A stretch of 64,000 nt of DNA from Gracilaria gracilis (Eukaryota; Rhodophyta; Florideophyceae; Gracilariales; Gracilariaceae): assembly GCA_030374805.1 (NCBI GenBank), contig JARGSG010000214.1, positions 124,001-188,000 of the forward strand, written 5' to 3'. Shown piece by piece: positions 31,281 to 43,181 of the stretch. Within the stretch, counting starts at the first letter, position 1, and each line of letters starts with the position of its first letter. A model generated the notes under the pieces. It made no database searches and was not told where the DNA came from. It saw nothing but the letters and a program-made list of their open reading frames with translations. Both the position numbers and the translations under genes were made by a program.

Positions 31281-31927
31281 GAATGGGTGTGCCAGAGATC
31301 GGACGCTCCGCGCAGTAAGATGAAAACTCAGGGATGAATCAGTCCAAGCGGCCACTACATGGGGCGTAGGACAAGGAGCATGGCGCGAAGATAAAGAAGC
31401 AGAGATTTAAGCAAGTGAAGATCTAAAATATGACAAGAAGAATATTAGCATGCTATCGCAGCCAACTAGGCGATAGTCCTACCTAGCAAACAATAACTAC
31501 GCCGAAGTAGATTGACTGCTTTGCTCGCGTTCGATCGCGGCCCTCTTACGCCGCTTCTTGTTGTTACTTTGGTTCCGGTGCCGTGGCCTCCTACAACGAC
31601 CGAGAATCGTAGGAATGTGGACCTCGCGAAGCTCTCTTACTCGCTCAAACCCGGAGTTGCCTCCCACGCAATCTTGGAGTGCATGCGTACGCAACCGTAA
31701 AGGATACAGCTCGGCGTAGTCAGCGAGATGTCGTGGGATCTATCGAAGACGAGAATGTGGACCACCCCATTTGTTCCTTCCAAGATGGAGACATAGACAC
31801 CAGACGGGAGGGCGATAAGTTCAGCGATACTGGGCCTACCACGACGAGCTACATGACGCTCCACTGGAGAACATATTTCTGAGTATCCCGGAAGTCTCTG
31901 CTTCGAAGTGGCAAGTTCTTGTGTTTT
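31281..31927. other. 3' flank of gypsy 1, nothing recognised
   Basis: An LTR would be expected here, but no segment matches the region upstream of gag. Short frames exist on both strands without family signals. Confidence 0.4.
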
Positions 31928-32764
31928 TCAAAGGCGATGTGCCATGCAGACGAAATACTGCCAGTTCGTATTCGGGCTGCGAAATTTTAGGATTTCCAAA
32001 CTGTTGCAAACCGCCGCCTGGATGCGGAGGTCATAGTGATCCTGGAAAACAACATCACCAAGGTTGGGGATTCGGTACCATGGGGTTACGGAGCTAGATT
32101 CTCTAGATCTAGAGTGAGCAAGAAGAAGGCGCCGGCGGCCATTTCCGATGCCGGTACACCACTTAATTATTTGGAACACGGCTAGCGTCAGATGCTCTGT
32201 ACCGAGGATGAAGCAATTGTCCCGAGTAATCTGGTGAAATTGGTCTTCTTGATAGCCATCGAAGAAATTGGAGTATATAAGTATGGGCCGAAGTTCCCCA
32301 TCAGCATTTTCGACGCCATAGAACGTGCCCTCACGGTGGTCCCACGAAACGGAGCGGATGTTCCAATCGATTCCTGGCTGGCCATTATCATAGACGCGGC
32401 GGTCACCCGTGGACTCAGTCCAACCCAACACATAGATCGTCGAGGCGGTCATATGAAGTTCCCGGGAAGCCTCGAGGAAACGCACCACATGCTTCCCAAG
32501 AAGAGATTTCATTTCTTCACGGTACAAAGTCACTTGCTCCTTCGGGTTCGAAAATTCAATTTAGTATGATGGCTGTCTCGATGCGTTGGGTGCGTCAATC
32601 GCAAGACTTAAGATGTCTTCTCGATCATGCATTAGCGCCATTAGATCACGCTGCTCTTCTCGCATCTTTTTGCTTGGACGCACAGCCGCCATAGGAAGGT
32701 GCAGCCGTGGCAAGCTGGTTTGCTGACGCGCCCGCACTTTTTGCTTGCGTCGCGTCATCGCCAA
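31928..32764 (-). pseudogene. Uncharacterised ORF with one in-frame stop
   Basis: A single minus-strand frame runs about 278 codons with only one TAA (32561-32563). N-terminal part: basic and helical (KKMREEQRDLMALMHDREDIL). After the stop: EEMKSLLGKHVVRFLEASRELHMT, YVLGWTEST, DWNIRSVSWDHREGTFYGVENADGELRPILIY, GYQEDQFHQITRDNCFILG, and a Cys/His-poor tail. The amino-acid make-up is that of a globular protein rather than noise, with many Trp and aromatic residues. I do not recognise the family. It may be an accessory ORF of a transposon or a decayed host gene. No clear ATG opens the frame (the first codon is TTG). Confidence 0.45.
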
Positions 32765-33170
32765 TTAATTTCATCGCTTCACTTATCAACGAGCTGGAGT
32801 TGCATGCACCCGGACTTTCCCCGGACCCGTACACGTCAACAGTACAGCGCGGGGAACAGATATTGGAGGGCGACCGAAGTGGAGGCGCGGGAGGCAGCGA
32901 GCAGGGAGCACGGGCGATGGGCGCGGAAGGCAGCGAACAGAAAGCACGGGCGACGGGTGCGGAAGGCGAGGAGAAAGCGCAACGGTGCGACGGTGGTGGA
33001 GAAGAGCGATGCTGCTTCAAGCGGTGGCGGTTATGTTTTGTATAAAGAAAACGCGCTTCCCAACGATGCACTCTACAGTAACGTACAGTGCGTCGCTGGA
33101 GGGTGAGCTCGCGTGCCCGTGCCAAGGTTGCACGAATCTAAATGGGGATGGTTGGGACCACGTATGGTGT
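32765..33170. other. Low-complexity region, GGA/GCG-rich
   Basis: The stretch 32850-33010 has imperfect repeats of AGGCAGCGA.CAG..AGCACGGGCGA units readable as Ala/Glu/Gly-rich peptides. No supported gene. Confidence 0.4.
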
Positions 33171-33277
33171 ACTACGCACCACACGTGGCAGATATGAAGA
33201 AACATCCCCGCGCTGACCTCCAGAGCGGCGCGGGGAAGAAGGAGGCTCGAAGAAGTAAACGGGTAGCTCGCCCTAAC
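33171..33277. repeat. Dispersed repeat R1, copy B
   Basis: Shares ACTACGCACCACACGTGG and the closing TAGCTCGCCCTAA with copy A at 12387-12486, in the same orientation, at a similar length. Both copies can be read with the related peptides TTHRTWQI and TTHHTWQI, so it may descend from a coding part or end of the same transposon. Confidence 0.65.
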
Positions 33278-33628
33278 AAACGAGGAGCATTCAGATATCG
33301 TACTGATATTTACCCTTTTGAACTGGGAAGCTTATGTTTATCTCAATAGGCATAAGCTGCCAATATGATTGGCTAAAACACTGTATGACACTATGCCATG
33401 GGCTCCTATTTCTCCATGTGTTCGCTTTCGCTCATGTCTAGCAAGATAAAAAATAAAAAGAACTAGGTTGTGATTTGTTATTGAAAAACTCAGTCCCACG
33501 TATACATGTTGTTCTACGAGCACATTCCAGAGCATTCTGTTTGAAGTTTTTTCTAAACATTTGGTTGGTTCGTTTTTATGCCTATTTTAGTTGGCATCAG
33601 ATTTAATTGGTTCAAAAGGGTTAATATA

Positions 33629-33846
33629 AGAGAGTACAAAAGCGCGAGACTTTCGTTTATATAAAACTCAGTTTAAAATTTATGATTATTGTTCCCTTTC
33701 TCTAAATCTATAAAAATAGAGAAACATCTTAAGTACTCTAGCAGTATGTGAGTTTATGTTTGAATTCAAATATAAACTCTCTTGAATTTAAATAAAATGG
33801 TCGTGATTTGAAATCAATAGCTTTAACTATGATTCTCTTGCATGCA
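33629..33846. repeat. Direct repeat D1, left copy (possible TRIM LTR)
   Basis: About 218 bp similar to 34451-34670. Shared pieces include AAACTCAGTTTA, ACTATGATTCTCTT and ATGGTCGTGATTTGAAAT / ATGGTCATGATTTGAAAT. It contains TATATAAAA at 33658, a plausible LTR TATA box, lost in the right copy. Confidence 0.7.
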
Positions 33847-34450
33847 CACCCTTTTTTCAATTGAAAACCTTGGCAACGATTCAACCATAGTAGTTTTGAT
33901 ATTTCTGGAGTGAAGTTAAACAAAATGTTATGACTAATATCCATAGTTTTGGTATTCTTGTTAGAAAACATACGTTTTTAAAAACCACGTGTTTTGAAGT
34001 TTCTGCATAGCTACATTTGACAGTTTAGAACCATGTCTTTTTTGTAGGTTCTTTTTGAAATGCTATGTTTTGGCCATAATATTTGGAGTCTTTTTTATAT
34101 ATGAATATGTTTCAGAGTGTCTTTTAAATCATCCATATGATAACCAATAGTTCTTGATTGGCCTAAGCTCAAATTTGAGATTAGACTGGCGCTGATTCGA
34201 ACTCTCTAAAACTGTGATTTTGCACGGCAAAGACTGCAGTGTGCTCTTTTATTTTCGAGTTCTTTGAAGACTGTATGACATTGGCTTGATGTTCCTCTGT
34301 CTCCTGAAGCACTTCAATCTGTCTCTGAAGGTAGGCCAGCAAATTTGAAGCGTGAAAAGATTCGTTGTTCTGCGGATCGTGATTTCGATTTGAACGACAC
34401 ATTGCGTGAGAGTGAAGTTCCGAAATCGAAAGCTGATGCAACTAGTTGTA

Positions 34451-34670
34451 TGAGAGTAGACAAGCGGGAGATTCTCGTTTGGATGAAACTCAGTTTACAA
34501 TGTATGAGTGTCATCCCCCTTTTCTAGAACTATGAGACTAGAGCAAAATGTTAAGTATACCAGCAGTACGTTTGAGTTTGTCTTTGAGCTCAAACACGAA
34601 CTCTCATGAATTTGAATTAAATGGTCATGATTTGAAATGTATGGCTTTCACTATGATTCTCTTACATTCA
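34451..34670. repeat. Direct repeat D1, right copy (possible TRIM LTR)
   Basis: Right partner of the 33629 repeat, same orientation, starting TGAGAGTAG and ending CATTCA. With the left copy it delimits a non-coding unit of about 1.04 kb, a size and layout typical of terminal-repeat retrotransposons in miniature. Target duplication and primer site are not evident, so the class is tentative. Confidence 0.7.
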
Positions 34671-37125
34671 CCGTCTTTTGTCGTACAAATGCCAATAAGG
34701 TGTGTGGTTCGCCTGGTAGAGGGAGCGTGCGAGGGCTCAACTTAAAGGGGAAAAACACAAAACCAATATGGTTGTAAGGCACCTGAAACTCGCAGGGGCA
34801 AATGGTGGGGTAACTAGTCTAGACCGTGTAGTTGTAGGGTAGTAGATGTCGACGCGCGGTAAAACCTGAATAGTAATAGAGTAGCAAGCGACCAAGATTT
34901 TATAGTTATTGCCCTAATGGTTCCTGACTTTACAATACCCAAGGGGGGAGGCGAGGTGAACCATAATATATACAATGTGCACCGACGCTGATCTGCCATG
35001 TGGGCATGACGTTATCGGCTGCGCCCATGATCTACTGTCATGGGCCAGCAAGGTTAAGCTAAACGATATTAGAAATTAGAAAGGATAAATTATAAAATAG
35101 AGAATACCAATTGGATGCAGTGCAACCAGCAAAGCTCACAAGTAGGCCCACGTGGCACCAACCAACTGAGGTTTCATTGTACTACAAACCCCCTTCCTAC
35201 CCTGAGCTACGCCCTTTAGGCTCCTAGATTTTCCTACCAAGTTCGTTCCATCGTCGTAGCAATTCGGTCAACGGCGCAGCCATCGTGCCATTTCGCGCCG
35301 TGCGTCGCCCCCACTCTGCGATACGGAGCCTACTCTGTTCACCATCTCGGTCATATGCCAAGAGCGAGTTGCTCATTTCTATTTGTTGATTTGGGCGCGG
35401 CACACGCCTATTGCATACCTTCAAGGTTCGACCATCAGCACGCGGTTGCGGACACCTTTTTCGGATTCAGGGCTTTGATCTCCTTTCCTGCCTCTGCAAA
35501 ACCATTGAGGTACGCGGTGCGGCTTTGCGCTCCCGTGCACACTGTATAGTGAAGGATTTGGGTGCCCACTTGGTTGCGGCGTGTCTCACTGTTCCTTTAA
35601 GGTTCCGTCTTCGTCTCTTCGAATGGCTGCTGTCATCTCCTTTGAGGTTGTTTTACCTACACCATTCCCGGTTATATTTGACACCCCATTGCGGTTTGTC
35701 TACGCTGCCTCGGGCCTCCGTGGCCTCTCGCCCGACTGACAAGGTTTAAACCGTTCATGGTGACCCCCGATCCTTACATAAACCACATAGGTAGCCCTGG
35801 TACTAGCGTACGAGCTCGCACTCATAGCGATACACGACGCTTATCGGTTCCCCATGTTGATCAGTCGGAGGAAGTAACCCCAAGGCACGACGCGCTTCTG
35901 GCAGCCAATGCCAATACCTTGATGATTGAACCAGGATGGAGCCCCGAACGGGTGGAGGTTTTGAGCATCAGCTCTGGTGATTTATCCATTGTGAATAGAA
36001 AGCCAATTCGACTCACCCCTGCGGTTTAGTGCCCGGCGTCTCAACCACTCCCTAGCCGTAATCATCGTTATGCGTTTCCATGTAAGGTTCCAGTTACCAT
36101 AGAGGTGCATTGCGCAGAGAGAAAGGAAGCGCGAAAACAGCTCCTCCTTCCTCAGACCAGCGTACCACGATGACTGAAGATAAATTAGTTCCATCTTGAA
36201 CCAATTTGGTGCTGTTAGTATTGTGCACCATGTTGGTACGCTTATGCGCCTTTGTTAAGTGCAGCGAGCGGTTTCGCCTTCCCCTGAGGTCAGATTTTAT
36301 GCCATATTCTTGCGCGCAGTGGCCAGCAGTGTACCGAGATGGTTTAGCATGGCCTCTTATTCTGCATGGGCGCCCGTTCGGTGTTCTACCCTGGAAGTTA
36401 CCTGCAAGGCGAGTCAAAAAATCCGACCGGGAAATTACTTTTCCATACGGTAGTGAAAACGCAGAAACCCATTTCGGTCTGTATCTCGAGAACCAAGCAG
36501 TTTCAGAGGCTGAGATTGGCCGATTCGGGAGCGCGGCACGGTCCAAATACTTAGATTTTTTGACCATGCTGTTGCACGCTCTCTACGCACAGTAGTGTAA
36601 ACCGAGTCGGTTACTCTGCACGGCGCGCCACTGCCATCGCGCGTAGACGTCGACAATTGAAAGGTAAAATTCTTTGAATGAATCTACCGTCCGGGTTTGC
36701 GCGTGTGTCGCATGCGCGTGTGTGGCCTGCGCGTGTCCGCGCGTGCCCAGGTGTGCGCATGGCGCGTGTACAACTGGCGAGCGTTCACTAACCACTTTGG
36801 TGGTCGGTTCTTCGAGATTACGATGCATTCCCCCTTCCTACGGGGATTGTATGACCTATAAGGTTTACCCATCATTTGGCACATCCTCTATCTTGTGCAT
36901 GCAGTAGCTTACCCTGGATTGGTGTGATATGGCTGAGGGCGGCTCGGCAGTACCCCCGTCGGGGTCCCAGCCATACCAGCGTAATGTTTACTTTAGACCT
37001 TCTTTGGTACGTCAGTGACCTACCAGGCGTTCCACTGGGAACGCATAAGAGACCTGAGACGGCATCCCGTCACCACTTTGGTTTAGATGAGCGTCAGTAC
37101 GACTTTTGTTTACACGACAACTGTA
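34671..37125. other. Unclassified stretch with short unassigned ORFs
   Basis: Contains several open frames of 60-160 codons on both strands (35757-36029 +, 36206-36595 +, 36094-36567 -), none with a recognisable motif. The frame 36206-36595 has a protein-like segment (FGVLPWKLPARRVKKSDREITFPYG is only weakly so). A GCGTGT-rich low-complexity run lies at about 36695-36770. Confidence 0.4.
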
Positions 37126-37140
37126 CTCATATGAGTCCAA
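37126..37140. repeat. Palindromic 15-mer at left of piggyBac remnant
   Basis: TGTACTCATATGAGT contains the palindrome ACTCATATGAGT. The same 15-mer (as complement) recurs to the right of the transposase at about 40251-40266. It may be a terminal or subterminal site of the element. Confidence 0.6.
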
Positions 37141-37281
37141 AATTTTCTCCCCAATTTTGGGGTAAAGATACTCCAATATTTTAGAGCTTTTCCCATAGCA
37201 CTTCTGAAAATTGTCTCTTTTCTCCGTTCCAACCAAATTTTTTTGTCTCTTCTACGGCAGAGTTTTAATACTGTGGGAACA

Positions 37282-39373
37282 ATGTCACTGGCAAACTCAA
37301 AACAGAACAAAAATACCAAAGCCGTCAGATCCGCGATTGACTGTCGGTAACATTGTGAACCCTCGTGCAAGCCTTGTCACCTGCGAGGCTGAATGGAAAC
37401 GTTTGTTTGGTTCTATATGGAAAACAAAACGACTGACTTCCACTGTTGTAAGCGTCCAAGTTTCCACAGAAACTGGCAGGCGTCAAACATCTGTTCTAGG
37501 GGAATGGAAATTACAAAGGCGTGTTAAAAGATGCCTGAACAAACTTTCCAGCGTGAAAGCAGGAGAAACTGTTCTGCAAGAGCCAGATGATGTGAATCAC
37601 AAACCGGGCGAAACTATCACATTAAACCCAACAACCGTCACGGAGTCACAGACAGAAGCTGTTTCCGCCAATACCGACAATGCTACCACAAAAGTACAAG
37701 GGGTGACCACCACGGCGCATGATCGCATTTGGACCAATCAGGAGGTTATGATACCTCTCAGCGGTTCCACGGCGCATCGCAAATGGAAGTTGATAGGCCC
37801 AATTGGATATATGATTCTCCAGAACCAGACCCAGTATTATATGCGCCCGTATGATTTCTTTATGTGGATGTTTACGCATGACCATCTACACTCTATAGTC
37901 GTTCTGACAAACAAAGAGCTGGAGCCTCTTCGCCACGCAGTTACAACAGGCGGGGAGATATTGAAGTTTTTCGGCCTCCTAGTATTGATGTCACGGTTTG
38001 AATTTACGGATCACAGGTCTCTTTAGTGAAAACAATCGGCTTCGAAATATGTTCCTCTACCTCAGTTTGGGAAGATAATGTCTCGGAAAAGATTTTAGTT
38101 ACTTACTTCTTGTATCAAATTGAGCCAGTGTACCGTGACAGACAGTTGCGACAGTCGTTGGTCACACGTAAGTGGATTCGTGGAGGCCATTAATCAACGT
38201 CGACGAGCACATGTTGTTCCTGCTCATACTCTGTGCATAGATGAAATTGTGTCTCGTTGGTATGGGCTCGGCGGCGATTGGACTCAAAAAGGATTACCTT
38301 ATTACGTGGCTATAGATCGTAAACCCGAGAATGATTATGAAACCAAAACGATTTGATGCCGTGTGAGTGGAATTATTCTTGGATTGGAACTCGTTCTCTC
38401 ATCTGAAGAATCCCAACAGAGGTGATATGAACAAAACCATCCTCATGGTACAGAAATTATGTTACGTTTAACAGAACCATGGTTTAATTCTAAATAAATT
38501 GTATGCGCTGACTCTGCGGTTGCGTCAGTTACAACGGCAACTACACTATTTCATCGCGGATCACGTTTTACTGGTGTGATTAAGACGGCAACCAAGTAGT
38601 ATCCCGTGGCGCAACTTTCACAAAAATAACTTTCGAAAAGTGGAGATCAGATGGTAATAGTAAGCAAAGATAATCTTGACAGCCCATCTGTGATGGCTGT
38701 TCTATGGATGGACAGGGAACGACGTTATTTTGTAAGTACATCCGGTACAACTCTTCCTGCCGAACCAATCGTAAGATCGAAATGGAGTTCTATCGGAGAT
38801 GACGCTCAGTTTGTGACATAGACGATTCTAATTCCAAGGGTTGTTGAAACTTCCTATCAAACGTGCTAACAGATTGACAGGCACAATAGATGCCGCCTAG
38901 ATTATTTAAATCAGGAAAATATATTTCAAGTGAAGGATTGGGCTTTTACGCTCAATGCGAGTTTCTTATCTGTCCGTATTGTTGATTCGTGGCGGTTGTA
39001 TAAAAGAAACATAAAAGTCAGGGACTGTCTTACACAAAAAGATTTCTATGCAAAGCTTGCAGACCAATTGATTGAGAATTCTTTTGATGCCATCATTTGT
39101 CACCGAACTTATGATGCAACTGAAGAAATATCAGATGTTGGATTTATCAATGGGACTTGTATACATTTGGTAGTAACCAATAAGAAGAAGAAACTGAGAA
39201 ATGGGGCTGTACCTGAAGCCACTCATCAAGCTAGATGCAAGATATGCAGGCGTGAAAAGAAGTCGAAGTTTCTTTGTTCCAAATGTTTAGAGAATGGTAA
39301 GGAAGTTTGGTTATGTCACAGTCAAACGGGACGTGACTGCTTGAAAAGCACTTGTAGAACATACATACTATAG
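37282..39373 (+). pseudogene. piggyBac transposase (DDE_Tnp_1_7), full-length but decayed
   Basis: The coding trace runs across several frames. It shows an N-terminal region with RPYDFFMWMFTHDHL and GGEILKFFGLLVLMSRF (to 38026), then TLCIDEIVSRWYG..GLPYYVAIDRKPE (first catalytic Asp), near 38510 ADSAVAS with TGVIKTATK (second Asp), and near 38705 WMDRERRYFVST (third Asp), so the DDD triad is still legible. The last frame, 38930-39373, has the transposase tail and a C-terminal Cys-rich finger (CKICRREKKSKFLCSKC, then CHSQTGRDC). piggyBac enzymes excise precisely at TTAA; I did not find matching TTAA-flanked termini. At least five disruptions make it inactive. Confidence 0.82.
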
Positions 39374-39798
39374 AATTCTCAAGCATGTAGTAGTAATCCA
39401 TGTAGCCCATTCTGACAGATTTTGTGAGGTTTTAAGAGAAAATGCAAAAAGTGGTTCTTAACTATAGCCGCCTATGATTCTTTTTTGCGTCATTTGACTT
39501 GCTAAACTAACTAACTATCTGTTGCGTAGTATCTCTTATATGAAATATCACCGTGTTCTGGTTCATTTTTTAGTAGATGCATTAAAGCTTACTTAGATGG
39601 AAACTTTTTTAGATTCGTCGACCTTCTTTAGAGAAGTTTTTGCCCTCTTGTTGATTGCAACGAGTTAGACTAACGATTTTTATACAATTTACAGGTGACC
39701 AGAGAGTCACAGAGGTGTTCTAGTTGCTAGTTAGGAGTCAACCATAATGGTAGATGATGTGAATCATTAGTTTCTTTAAATTTATCTACTACAAAACA
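39374..39798. other. AT-rich 3' flank of piggyBac remnant
   Basis: 425 bp, AT-rich, no coding frame of note. Probably the non-coding end of the piggyBac copy. Confidence 0.4.
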
Positions 39799-40212
39799 CC
39801 CAGTGGAAATCTGAGATACACATGTGATAAAAGTTGGATATATTTGAAGCAGAATTTGTAAGGTTCTGATACAATTCAGATACGTTTTTAGTATATTGTT
39901 GAATTAGATACCATATTTGGGTGCGTCTCACGAAAGGTCTTGATATGGATCTGATGTATTTAGGGTATAATTTTGAGGGAAATCTGATATGAAAAATTTC
40001 AGAATATATCGCACTTTTATCGGAAATGTAGGAAATAGTACAAAAGATATATCATATATACATCAGTTTCACTTCTGGAATATATCAAAATTTATCGGAA
40101 CTGTATCCTTTCTAAATATCTTTCATATTTGTACGATAAAGGTTTCATTCTAATACTACGTCCTGCAGAGATATCATATCAATATCCAACCTGTATCACA
40201 GATTTCCACTGG
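39799..40212. mobile_element. MITE family M2, 414 bp, AT-rich
   Basis: Inverted termini CCAGTGGAAATCTG(A/T)GATACA begin at 39799 and end at 40212, and similarity continues inward to about 45 bp (GTTGGATAT). The interior is non-coding and rich in GATATATCATAT-type short palindromes and AATTTATCGG-like pieces. No clear target duplication is seen. It is a single copy in this window. Confidence 0.8.
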
Positions 40213-40228
40213 AAAGAGTCAAATTACA

Positions 40229-40266
40229 CTTACTCATATGAGTACGTGAGCGTACTCATATGAGTA
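40229..40266. repeat. Double palindrome ACTCATATGAGT x2
   Basis: Two copies of the 12-bp palindrome lie 10 bp apart around GTGAGC, the second within a perfect 16-bp palindrome GTACTCATATGAGTAC. The first copy's match upstream of the piggyBac ORF (37126) suggests these mark that element's ends. Confidence 0.75.
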
Positions 40267-40411
40267 CATTGCGTGGTAGTGTAGACACTAGGAAAAGGTG
40301 TTTCCTCTGAAGGAGCAATTGTAATCCTCGCGGGTGGTACGTACTCCGGGTCGTCACTCTTAGCGTCATCATTAACCTCAATTAGAATCTCATCTTCCCT
40401 GGGCTGAGTTC

Positions 40412-41328
40412 TCAGACAACCGCTTGTGGGTCACGCGCGGATTCTCCGCGTTCCTTCCTGGTTTGAACCGTTCGAAGTGCGACCTTGATTCGGTCAATAG
40501 AGATCGTATTCTCTACACCATCTGCGTTCACCGTCATAGTGTGATCGGTCAATCGAACTACCTTGAAAGGTCCTGATGATTTCGGAAGAAGCTTGGAATT
40601 CATATCTCTATCAAGAGCTTCATCATCGGCTTCATCACCAGGTCGTGGTTTAGCTCCTTTCGGAGGGTGTTTAATAAAGACATATTGACCTGGCATAGCC
40701 GATACCACTTGGGTTACCTTCTGGTCGTAGTACGTCCTGCACCGTTTCCTTGCTCCTGCATAAGACAACAACCAATTTGGGCGTCCGAAGCGCCGGTATC
40801 CAATGCGTATAGTAAACCAGCTTTGGGTAGAGCCAAGATGTGAGGTGTCAAGAGCGCATGTTTCGGCGACTCGAACGAGTCCAATTCCTCATTGGTAAGA
40901 CATTCAAACCATGTAGGTTGGCCTTTCAGCAGCTTCCTGTTGAGGGGAGCCGCTATCTTGGCAAATCTCCTGGTAACCCGGCGGTACAAATTGCACAAAT
41001 CTATAAAGGATGAGATTTACGTTTGGTACGTGGGTGAATTCGCTTTCTGCCTGGCCCGGATGTTCTGTAGCGTCACTTCTAACCTTCCAGGGCTGATAAT
41101 GTGACCGATATATTCTACCTCTATGGTGTAGAATTCGCACTTGCGGAGCTCCAGCGTTACTCTAGATTCCCTCAAGAGGTTTTGAACTTCCCTAACATGA
41201 TAGAAGTGCTCCTCTATCGTTCTTGAATATATGATTACATCATCAATGTACACCAGAACGGTTCTCCACTTCACGTTCGAAAGGATTATATCTAACGCCC
41301 TCTGAAAGATATCTGTCGCATTACCCAA
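40412..41328 (-). pseudogene. Gypsy 2 RT palm, truncated RNase H and integrase C-terminus
   Basis: The RT palm has the intact LVYIDDVIIYS motif and EYIGHIIS. A frameshift follows near 41020. Next come the connection (VTRRFAKIAAPLNRKLLKG) and the first RNase H strand (LLYALDTGASDAQIG, first catalytic Asp). The frame then jumps to the integrase tail ending at 40412 (GPFKVVRLTDHTMTVNADG, a GPY/F-type module). Confidence 0.78.
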
Positions 41329-42835
41329 AAATCATACGGGTAAAGCGGAATAACCCAGCGGTGGAAATAAACGTACTTTCGTCCTTGTCTTCTTCCCTGA
41401 TAGGTACCTGCCAATAACCAAAATTGACATCCAGCGTAGTAAAGATCCTGGCGTTGCCCAACAAATCTATATACTCTTTCATTCTAAGTATTGGGTACGA
41501 ATCCCTGATGGTCATACTATTCAGTCTTCTGTGGTCCACACAGAACAGCATATGGGCATCATTCTTCTTTGTCACCAGAACCACAGAGCCGGCCCAGTCC
41601 GCATTTGCTGGTTCTATGACACCTTCACGAAGCTTTCGCTCGACCTCATTGAGCTCAACCTCACGGACTTTCGGACCTGCTCGGTAAGGCTGCTGGTAAA
41701 TGGGTTTCCAGGAAGGCACTCTATCAATACGGTGCTTTGTAGCCTCTATTTGGCCTAATCGGCCCGACTACATGGGTTCAAATTCTTCTAAGACACTGAG
41801 GATCCGGTCTCGGAGACCCTTATTCTGCTCACCGATCTGGACTTTCTCTCTCCAATTCCGCACTGGGTCCAGTACCATGATCTTTTCCTGATCTCCAACC
41901 TGAAAGTTATTGGCGATCTCCAGTTACATTTTGGTGTTTGTCGATAACCGGGGCGCATATGCGGGGTATGGCTCGTCTATTACTCCCCCTTTCTTAGAGG
42001 TGGTGACCACGCCTAGCCCCTTAGTTGAGATTTTGAAAACCCCTTGTGGTGCCCGTAGTGCAATCCCAAACGTGATATTCTTTAGTACCTTAACATTATG
42101 ATTGCTGATGTTACTGACGTACATCTCGAAGGTTTGATTAGAGATGTTGTCAATGATTCCGTTTTCCATCAAGGCGAGATGTCTCTCTGCCAACCGAGGA
42201 TGGTTCTTTAGCATTACCAATCCTGGTACTGTGCATGAGACATTCACTACCATTTGGGTCATAGCCGGGATAGAAACCAATATGGTGAGCCGTATCTTGT
42301 TTGAAACGGTTTCGATGGGTATGTTGGACCTCGTCTTTTGACACCAACCATTTTTGGTCTGCGTACTACCTAGTATGACAATACGACCACTCTGAAGATG
42401 AGCGACAGTTCGGAACCTTGACAAAATTGCCTTGACATGTCTGCCAATGAAGTTGGTCCAGAGGATACAGTCTGTCGCCAGACGATCGACCACAAAGAAA
42501 TTGAGCTTCACCTTCAAGGTTTCAAGTTAAACCGCAGTGGTCAACATTCTTCTAAGGTGCAGTGGGCGCTCGTTAGTGTCCACCAATGGGTTGATAGTCG
42601 GGGCAGGCCGAATGTTCCACAAAACCGCATCGGGTATGACGCGAGCGTTTAGAACATTCGGACCGGTGTGGGTATCAAGTACATACGCAACGGGAACCTG
42701 TAGGTAATTGAGAAATCTTACTGAAGCATTAAATTTATAGGTGTCGTAATTCATCAGACAGACCACATCGGGTACATCTGATTCTTCTTTTTCCACCTTT
42801 AAGGTTTCCCGTTCCAGTATCGGGGGGCCTGCCAA
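41321..42835 (-). pseudogene. Gypsy 2 protease and start of RT
   Basis: Frame 42527-42835 has a protease-like VAYVLDTHTGPNVLNARVIP, in which the DTG active site appears with an extra residue (DTHTG). Frame 41924-42517 is the protease-RT linker with SNQTFEMYVSNISNHNVKVLKN. Frame 41321-41719 holds the RT fingers: WAGSVVLVTKKN, CVDHRRLNSMT, DSYPI, RIFTTLDVNFGYWQVP. Confidence 0.75.
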
Positions 42836-43181
42836 TTCACGGTTAGGGGTGGCCCTTACGCTAACCGTTCGGTGTTTTCCTGCTCCTCCTGAGGGGAACT
42901 GTTCTTCTCCAAGATTGGTGTTTCCTTGACGAGATGAACCTGAGATGGTGGTGGTTGAGCTTGTTTCCTCTTTCCAGATCCATATAGGTTACGGTGGTTT
43001 TGCTGGCTGGAACTGATTAGGTGTTCTCGCACCCCTAGGGGAATTTTTCACATCTGTTCGCCAGATGGTCTGGAGATAAACAGAGCCAAGAAACCAAGCC
43101 ACCTGTCTGGGGATCACGCATTACCATAAAGGTAAGTGTGGTAACCGGATTGGTCGGTGCCGTAGCATTTGAGGATGCTTT

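Noticed and set aside
26085-31930. Paired LTRs for gypsy 1
   Set aside because: I compared the 5' and 3' flanks by eye and found no matching direct repeat.
36695-36770. CRISPR-like or satellite array (GCGTGT runs)
   Set aside because: Irregular low-complexity sequence with no spacer-repeat pattern.
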